DNA from: a virus | Strand: one strand, 5' to 3' | Length of the DNA stretch: 46,322 bases | Virus record (IMG/VR): IMGVR_UViG_3300004807_000038 | Span: 1 to 46,322 of that record | In this document: piece after piece, positions 43,886 through 46,322 of the stretch | Layout of the letters: the number at the start of each line of letters is the position of its first letter | How positions within the stretch are numbered: the first letter of the stretch is position 1 | Position numbers and translations under genes: made by a program | The notes under the pieces: model-generated | Databases searched by the model: none | What the model was told of the DNA's origin: nothing | Seen by the model: only the letters and a program-made list of their open reading frames with translations

Positions 43886-43914
43886 ATTATACAATTTATA
43901 GCGATGTATGTCAA
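43886..43914 (-). promoter_or_regulatory. Consensus sigma-70-type promoter of uvsX
   Basis: Perfect TTGACA (43914-43909), 17-bp spacer and perfect TATAAT (43891-43886), reading leftward, 24 bp before the uvsX ATG. The -35 contains the stop codon TGA of the gene upstream. Confidence 0.92.
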
Positions 43915-44120
43915 CTTTTAATATAATCGTCCATCTTCTTTATAAATGCATCTATCTGTTTGGATCTATCAACACCATTCCACTTGATGATGTCTTTAGT
44001 CTTATCTCCCTTGAGGTTGTTCAAGAAAGGCATGATCATGTCTCTTAGACCCTGTAGCTTTTCTTGTTGGCCTTTAAGCTCATCTTCTGTAGTGAAGCCA
44101 AAATCGAAGTCGTCACTCAT
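43911..44120 (-). CDS. Small conserved phage protein before uvsX, 69 aa
   Basis: An acidic N-terminus (MSDDFDFGFTTEDELKGQ) and a helical rest with repeated KDK and KKMDD patterns. T4-like phages often have a small gene here. The ATG at 44120 has an AGG nine bases before it and overlaps the previous gene's stop by 8 bp; ATG 44126 is an alternative. Function unknown. Confidence 0.6.
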   Translation of the reverse strand: MSDDFDFGFTTEDELKGQQEKLQGLRDMIMPFLNNLKGDKTKDIIKWNGVDRSKQIDAFIKKMDDYIKS

Positions 44121-44313
44121 TTTCATTTGCCTTTTCTTTTAAATATTCATCAATACTTATCTGTTTAACCTCGCTGGCAGCGCCAAATGACTGCTCGGTC
44201 CAAAAAGTTTTAGTATATACTCTTTCTTGTTTTAATTTTTCTCTTAGATTTTCTCTATCTTCAAAAGACATTTTATCAAAATCTAATTTTTTATTCTTTT
44301 TTGACTTCTTCAT
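44113..44313 (-). CDS. Small basic phage protein, 66 aa
   Basis: A lysine-rich start (MKKSKKNKKLDFDKM) and an acidic C-terminal helix (IDEYLKEKANENE). GGAGG lies ten bases before the ATG 44313, which overlaps the polymerase stop. The earlier in-frame start (44355) lies in the polymerase gene. Function unknown. Confidence 0.5.
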   Translation of the reverse strand: MKKSKKNKKLDFDKMSFEDRENLREKLKQERVYTKTFWTEQSFGAASEVKQISIDEYLKEKANENE

Positions 44314-46322
44314 CCGAAAAAATCCTCCAGTGTTGATTTCTGTTCTATGTCCCACCCGATCACTTCAGTGATTGATTTAAGTGGATCTAGAAATGATTTG
44401 TTAAACTGCATCTCTTTATCGATATACTTATCAATGTTAAATTCTTTTGGAAGCTCATCAGGAGTGGCTATAACGTTCTCATTAATAACAGGATTAGGAG
44501 TAACGAGATATACGAACCTGATCTTGTCTCCATCTACAATTGGCGGTATGTTCTTCATGTTATGCTTCTTTAACAGATTATTAAAGAGCAACGCACCCTT
44601 AATATGCATTGGAGTAGACTTCTTATAGACTCTAGATCCATCCTTGTACTTGTCTATTCCATTAACGCCGCGCGGGAACGCAATCACCTCAAACGGTAGA
44701 GTCTTAAACTCGTTCTTAAAGTTAGTAATAAACTCTCTGAGATCGTCTTGAGTACCGTTCATGATGATCTCTAGACCGTTCTTAATATTCTCCCTGCACG
44801 CGTGTGGAGTAGAAGATCTAATAGCCTCAATACCCTGAAGTTTAAGTTTTGGCTTCTCATAGCGTACTCCCTCGACGTCCCACGCGTTGAGTATGTACAT
44901 CTTCTTACCACGCCATATTCCCTTGTTAGCGATGGTCTCACGCTTCATCTTCATCTTCTGCTGATACGCGTTCATCATATCGGCGAGTTCTTGGTAGCAC
45001 TTGTCGATATACTGCTGCAGCTTCTTCTCACAGAATATATCTAGGGCATTGACTATCTTCTTCTCGTCTACGTCACCCATTGTAGCTACGAGTTTATCCA
45101 TGCGAACGTAGATAGAATCGGTATCAGACGCGATGACATAATCTTCATCTGTCTTCAGTATCTTATTCATGTATTGATTGATTTTCTTTTCAATCCAGCG
45201 AATAGACAGCTGACCAGAAGTAGTGATGGCTTCTGCAAGATCGAAGTTAAACCAGCGAAAGTACTGGTTAGCGAGAGCGCCGTAAGCTGAGTTTAACTGA
45301 ATCTTTTTTGCAAGCTGCATGTTATGATATCTAGCTACTAGCTTTTCGTCTTCTAGAGTCTTTGACTTCTCATATCGCTGCTTGGCTTCCAGCATCAGTT
45401 TCTTATACTTAGTACGATCGTCGTACATTCTTTCCATAAGTGCGGGAAGGAAACCCTGCTTGTCTTTTTTAAACGTACAACCGTTTGCGGCGTATGCGTA
45501 TTTACTATCTTTATATTCAAAATTACCATCAAGCAGCCAGTCTACGCCTCCGGAAGGACCGAGTTTTCCAGTGAGTGTCTCAGGACTGATATTGTACTGC
45601 ATGATTAGATGTGGATAAAGAGAGTTCAAGTCAAAAGATACGACCCACTTGCTCAGACCGATCTTTGGATCTTTAACATATCCGCCGACAAGACCACCCT
45701 CAAACACCTGCTTCTTAGACTGCGGGATGACTATCTTCTGATCTAGCAGATAGTTGTGGATGATGATATCCCACGGGCGAACGGTAGCCATAGTGTCAGT
45801 ATAGTTCACTTTAGCGTCATATGCGATAGCCATGACCTGCTCGATGAACTTTAACTTATCTTCTAGCTTTTGAACTAGAAGAACGTCGTGTATGTTATAC
45901 TCCATATACTTTTGAAAGTTATTCTTATAGAATTCATTGAGAGATCCATATTCAGAATAGTCTAACTTTCTCTCACTTAATTCTATCTGAGCGATATAGT
46001 CAAGTTTATAAGACTCTTGATTACCGAACGAGAACTTACGATAGAGTCGATAGTAGTCTAGATCAGACACGCCGACGATCTCGTACACCTTATTCTCTTT
46101 ACCGCGAAACTCTACTACCTTTTCATTTAGCATCTTCCAAGGAGATAGTCTTTTAGCTTCTCTTTCATTATATAGAGTCGTAATCCTGTTAATAAGATAT
46201 GGGATATCAAAAAATTCAATATTCCATCCCGTGATGATGTCCGGCATCCACGCGTCTGATTCCCAGACTTGAAGAAATTTCTGAATAAGGTCATATTCGT
46301 CTTTACATTTCAAGTAGAATGA
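44310..46322 (-). CDS. 43: DNA polymerase gp43, C-terminal two-thirds (5' end outside window)
   Basis: Family-B replicative polymerase; only about 670 codons are visible and the reading frame stays open to the window edge, so the start is beyond it. The first visible part is the end of the 3'-5' exonuclease domain (DIITGWNIEFFDIPYL, Exo II). Polymerase motifs follow: FDLNSLYPHLIM (motif A), KKIQLNSAYGALAN (motif B) and IASDTDSIYV (motif C with the catalytic Asp). The stop overlaps the small gene at 44313. Confidence 0.97.
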   Translation of the reverse strand, partial: SFYLKCKDEYDLIQKFLQVWESDAWMPDIITGWNIEFFDIPYLINRITTLYNEREAKRLSPWKMLNEKVVEFRGKENKVYEIVGVSDLDYYRLYRKFSFGNQESYKLDYIAQIELSERKLDYSEYGSLNEFYKNNFQKYMEYNIHDVLLVQKLEDKLKFIEQVMAIAYDAKVNYTDTMATVRPWDIIIHNYLLDQKIVIPQSKKQVFEGGLVGGYVKDPKIGLSKWVVSFDLNSLYPHLIMQYNISPETLTGKLGPSGGVDWLLDGNFEYKDSKYAYAANGCTFKKDKQGFLPALMERMYDDRTKYKKLMLEAKQRYEKSKTLEDEKLVARYHNMQLAKKIQLNSAYGALANQYFRWFNFDLAEAITTSGQLSIRWIEKKINQYMNKILKTDEDYVIASDTDSIYVRMDKLVATMGDVDEKKIVNALDIFCEKKLQQYIDKCYQELADMMNAYQQKMKMKRETIANKGIWRGKKMYILNAWDVEGVRYEKPKLKLQGIEAIRSSTPHACRENIKNGLEIIMNGTQDDLREFITNFKNEFKTLPFEVIAFPRGVNGIDKYKDGSRVYKKSTPMHIKGALLFNNLLKKHNMKNIPPIVDGDKIRFVYLVTPNPVINENVIATPDELPKEFNIDKYIDKEMQFNKSFLDPLKSITEVIGWDIEQKSTLEDFFG

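Noticed and set aside
1-46322. CRISPR array, insertion sequence, integrase or attachment site
   Set aside because: No regularly spaced repeats, transposase or integrase motifs were seen; the window looks like a lytic-phage genome segment.

Overview
The window is a stretch of a tailed-phage genome of the T4 superfamily (myovirus). It carries recognisable T4-type replication and regulation genes: the clamp-loader subunits gp44 (C-terminal part only) and gp62, RegA, RNase H, primase gp61, helicase gp41, the recombinase UvsX and family-B polymerase gp43 (N-terminus cut by the window edge). Around them are genes typical of marine and alphaproteobacterial relatives rather than coliphage T4: a B12-dependent ribonucleotide reductase, ThyX, PhoH, phage ClpP and Gly/Asn/Thr-rich virion proteins. 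The host cannot be read from the sequence; an alphaproteobacterium or a marine bacterium is an inference from gene content.

Layout. Positions 1-7280 read rightward: gp44-gp62-regA, several small genes, tRNA-Asn, two exported low-complexity proteins, tRNA-Thr, an amidinotransferase/DDAH-like enzyme with a cytidine-deaminase-fold protein, a holin-like protein and a lipoprotein, an Ate/Bpt-like acyltransferase and an HExxE protein. Nearly everything from 7273 to 46322 reads leftward; the exception is a GIY-YIG homing endonuclease at 20301-20861. From right to left this arm holds: gp43, two small proteins, uvsX, an oxygenase, gp41, a 33-aa membrane peptide, a Bfd-like ferredoxin and a papain-like protease; a candidate small RNA; four enzymes sharing a capsid-targeting-like N-terminus (HAD phosphatase, nuclease-like, ligase-like, adenylyltransferase); virion proteins with a Dps ferritin among them; tail-fibre-like proteins; primase; ThyX and class II RNR; tRNA-Met with RlpA and an M15 peptidase; ClpP; glutaredoxin; a heptose-nucleotide cassette with a glycosyltransferase; RNase H; PhoH; and a RecB/Cas4-type exonuclease that ends convergent with the rightward arm.

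Regulation is unusually legible. Five promoters carry exact TATAAT -10 boxes with TTGACA or TTTACA -35 boxes at 16 or 17 bp (1740, 11666, 19806, 26679, 43886), and a further one pairs TTGACA with TAATAT (16532). Ten exact copies of the T4 late motif TATAAATA lie in intergenic or leader positions. Terminators stand at gene ends. Two transcription units look like small RNAs made between a late promoter and a terminator (about 6015-6062 and about 39439-39569). The primase leader appears able to hide its ribosome-binding site only in read-through transcripts.

The strongest candidate for an undescribed system is the late operon at about 35635-39379. Four consecutive enzymes that look like nucleic-acid or nucleotide modifiers all begin with a T4-internal-protein-like peptide (aromatic at 4 and 7, Leu/Ile at 8, Glu at 10 or 11), which suggests an enzyme kit packaged in the capsid and injected with the DNA.
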